DNA from: an uncultured Sphingosinicella sp.
GTDB lineage: Bacteria > Pseudomonadota > Alphaproteobacteria > Sphingomonadales > Sphingomonadaceae
Length of the DNA: 43,059 nt
Reading direction: 5' to 3'
NCBI RefSeq assembly: GCF_902806315.1
Contig: NZ_CADCWD010000079.1
Location: 1-43,059, forward strand
The position numbers and the translations under genes are program-made. Below the pieces are notes generated by a model, which had not been told where the DNA came from, searched no databases, and saw only the letters and a list, made by a program, of their open reading frames with translations. Shown one piece after another: positions 41,888-43,059 of the stretch (position 1 is the first letter of the stretch; each line of letters starts with the position of its first letter).

Positions 41888-42933
41888 AGCTGGTGGCCGC
41901 TCCTGAGCCGCTTCGTGTCGAGATAAGCCTGGTTGAAGCTGTTGGCGCCACTCCTCAGCGGCACGCGTTCGGCAACCCTGATGCCTGCCGCTTCAAGCGC
42001 CTCGACCTTACGAGGGTTGTTGGTGAGGAGCCGCACATCGTTCTGCGCGAGCGCCTTGAGCATGCCGGCAGCGACACCGAAGCTGCGTTCGTCGTCCCCG
42101 AAGCCGAGGCGCAGGTTCGCATCCACCGTATCGAAGCCCTGATCCTGCAGCGCATAAGCGCGCAGCTTGTTGACCAGGCCGATGCCGCGCCCCTCCTGCC
42201 GGAGATAGAGGAGGATGCCCCATCCGGACGCGGTGATGGCGGCGAGCGCGTCGGAGAGCTGCGGGCCGCAGTCGCATTTCAGCGAGCCGAGCACATCGCC
42301 CGTCAGGCACTCGCTGTGGAGGCGGACCAGCGGCGGCGCACCGGTCGGCTGGCCGATCAGCAGCGCGACATGCTCGATGCCATCCTCATGCGAGCGGAAG
42401 GCGACGATCTCGCCGCCTTCGGCATGTCGTGTCGGGAGCTTGGCTCGCGAGGCGATTGAAAGGGAGGGAGAGAGGCTCGCCTGCCGGACCTTGTCCCCCG
42501 AAATCGATAGAGCCGCTTGGGCCTTGTCTCCGCCGATGAAAAAGGCCGGCAGCAGGCCTGCGAGCCGGGCGAGCCTCAGGGCTGCCAGAGCAGTCTCCGG
42601 CGGGTCCACCGGGACGGTTCGGAAGGGCCCCTTGAGCGGCGTTGCGAGATCCAGCGCAGGGTCAGCGATGGCGGTGGCGCCGGCGAGATCCGTCCAATGC
42701 GCTCGCTCGATCCGAACCGGACCGGTGGGCACCGCCTCGCGCTGGTTGGCAAGCTTCAGAGTGACGGCGCGATTTCCCGAGATGAGGATGTCGGCGGGAC
42801 CGCCAGTGGCAAAGGCTGCCAGGCCGGCTTCATCGGCGGTTTCGATGGCGAGGAATGCGGTGCCGTCGATCAGCACGGGCCAGCCCCGACGCAGCGCATC
42901 GATGGCGCGAACGACGTCGCGCCCGTCGCTCAA
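41884..42933 (-). CDS. ribA: GTP cyclohydrolase II with degenerate RibB-like N-terminus (TTG start)
   Basis: The enzyme opens the imidazole ring of GTP, starting riboflavin synthesis. The protein has 349 residues from TTG 42933. The C-terminal cyclohydrolase domain (about residues 160-349) is complete: HSECLTGDVLGSLKCDCG holds the zinc-binding cysteines, and QEGRGIGLVNKLRAYALQD is the catalytic segment. The N-terminal 150 residues resemble DHBP synthase (RibB) in outline (AIDALRRGWPVLIDGTA) but lack its acidic EDREN-type and HGRG motifs, so that part is probably inactive. TTG 42933 overlaps the xthA stop as TTGA. The 3' end overlaps the HAD gene by four bases in convergent orientation. Confidence 0.9.
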   Translation of the reverse strand: MSDGRDVVRAIDALRRGWPVLIDGTAFLAIETADEAGLAAFATGGPADILISGNRAVTLKLANQREAVPTGPVRIERAHWTDLAGATAIADPALDLATPLKGPFRTVPVDPPETALAALRLARLAGLLPAFFIGGDKAQAALSISGDKVRQASLSPSLSIASRAKLPTRHAEGGEIVAFRSHEDGIEHVALLIGQPTGAPPLVRLHSECLTGDVLGSLKCDCGPQLSDALAAITASGWGILLYLRQEGRGIGLVNKLRAYALQDQGFDTVDANLRLGFGDDERSFGVAAGMLKALAQNDVRLLTNNPRKVEALEAAGIRVAERVPLRSGANSFNQAYLDTKRLRSGHQL

Positions 42934-43059
42934 ATGTCGAACTCGGTGACGAGCGGCACATGGTCGGAGGGGCGGGTCCAGTTGCGGCAAGGCTCGTGGA
43001 CATGGTGTGCGACCGCGAGAGCCGCGACGTCCTTCGTCGCCCACATATGGTCTAGCCTG
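42930..43059 (-). CDS. xthA: Exodeoxyribonuclease III, C-terminal end (cut by window edge)
   Basis: Only about 42 codons of the C-terminus are visible. They read RLDHMWATKDVAALAVAHHV followed by HEPCRNWTRPSDHVPLVTEF and end in DI. The SDHVP motif with the catalytic histidine is the signature end of exonuclease III/AP endonucleases, which remove nucleotides from 3' ends and cut at abasic sites. It is joined to ribA by a TTGA overlap. Confidence 0.85.
   Translation of the reverse strand, partial: RLDHMWATKDVAALAVAHHVHEPCRNWTRPSDHVPLVTEFDI

Overview
The window is a GC-rich, gene-dense bacterial chromosome segment that reads as an alphaproteobacterium of the order Sphingomonadales (Sphingomonas/Sphingosinicella type). 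The evidence is alphaproteobacterial marker genes (MmcB, DUF1491, DUF3576, DUF6489, an ScfR-family regulator beside isocitrate lyase) and the gene order ppsR-maf / hemE / rho / mnmE-mnmG-rsmG-parA-parB-holA, which in Caulobacter and its relatives surrounds the chromosome replication origin. I see no prophage, insertion sequence, CRISPR array or other island; nearly everything is core genome.

Layout. (1) 1-6.3 kb: the start of isocitrate lyase (aceA, minus strand), a divergent ScfR-type regulator with palindromes in between, a zinc-ribbon/PilZ protein and pheS-pheT. (2) 6.3-9.3 kb: a tightly overlapping minus-strand operon ftsE-ftsX-ydcF-plsC. (3) 9.3-14.9 kb, plus strand: a zinc-ribbon membrane protein, a phosphofructokinase, a haloperoxidase/PAP2-like exported protein, tRNA-Leu(GAG) and a bifunctional class A penicillin-binding protein. 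(4) 14.9-17.3 kb: SCO1, YcgN and a YgjP-like metallopeptidase on the minus strand, with an exported ankyrin protein divergent from SCO1. (5) 17.3-23.4 kb: a long minus-strand series mmcB, sleB, DUF1491, PaaI-like thioesterase, ptsN, hpf, dnaQ, coaE, maf, ppsR. (6) 23,403-23,742: a 340-base gap without genes that carries DnaA-box-like sites, GANTC sites and an AT-rich segment; this is the proposed origin. (7) 23.7-34.5 kb, mostly plus strand: hemE-hemJ, rho, terC-like, a small membrane protein, DUF6489-mnmE, mnmG-rsmG-parA-parB. (8) 34.5-39.1 kb: a minus-strand operon DUF3576-leuS-lptE-holA. (9) 39.3-43.1 kb: an outer-membrane-like protein, a TenI-like protein, yggS, a HAD phosphatase, ribA and the end of xthA.

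How it fits together. Genes left of the proposed origin run leftward and most genes to its right run rightward, so both arms are mainly transcribed with the replication forks. ParA and ParB are encoded about 10 kb from that gap. Three parS-like sites sharing the 12-base core TCCACGTGAAAC lie at 30,317, 32,288 and 36,162: one between mnmE and mnmG, one inside rsmG and one inside leuS. The window therefore appears to hold the replication-initiation and centromere region of the main chromosome.

Many genes overlap their neighbour by one to four bases, and several starts are not ATG. Two (ftsE and the HAD gene) are best explained by CTG start codons. I found no clearly new multi-gene system. The most useful observations are the origin/parS region, the probable CTG starts, the absence of aroE from its usual slot, and a few enzymes with altered signature motifs.
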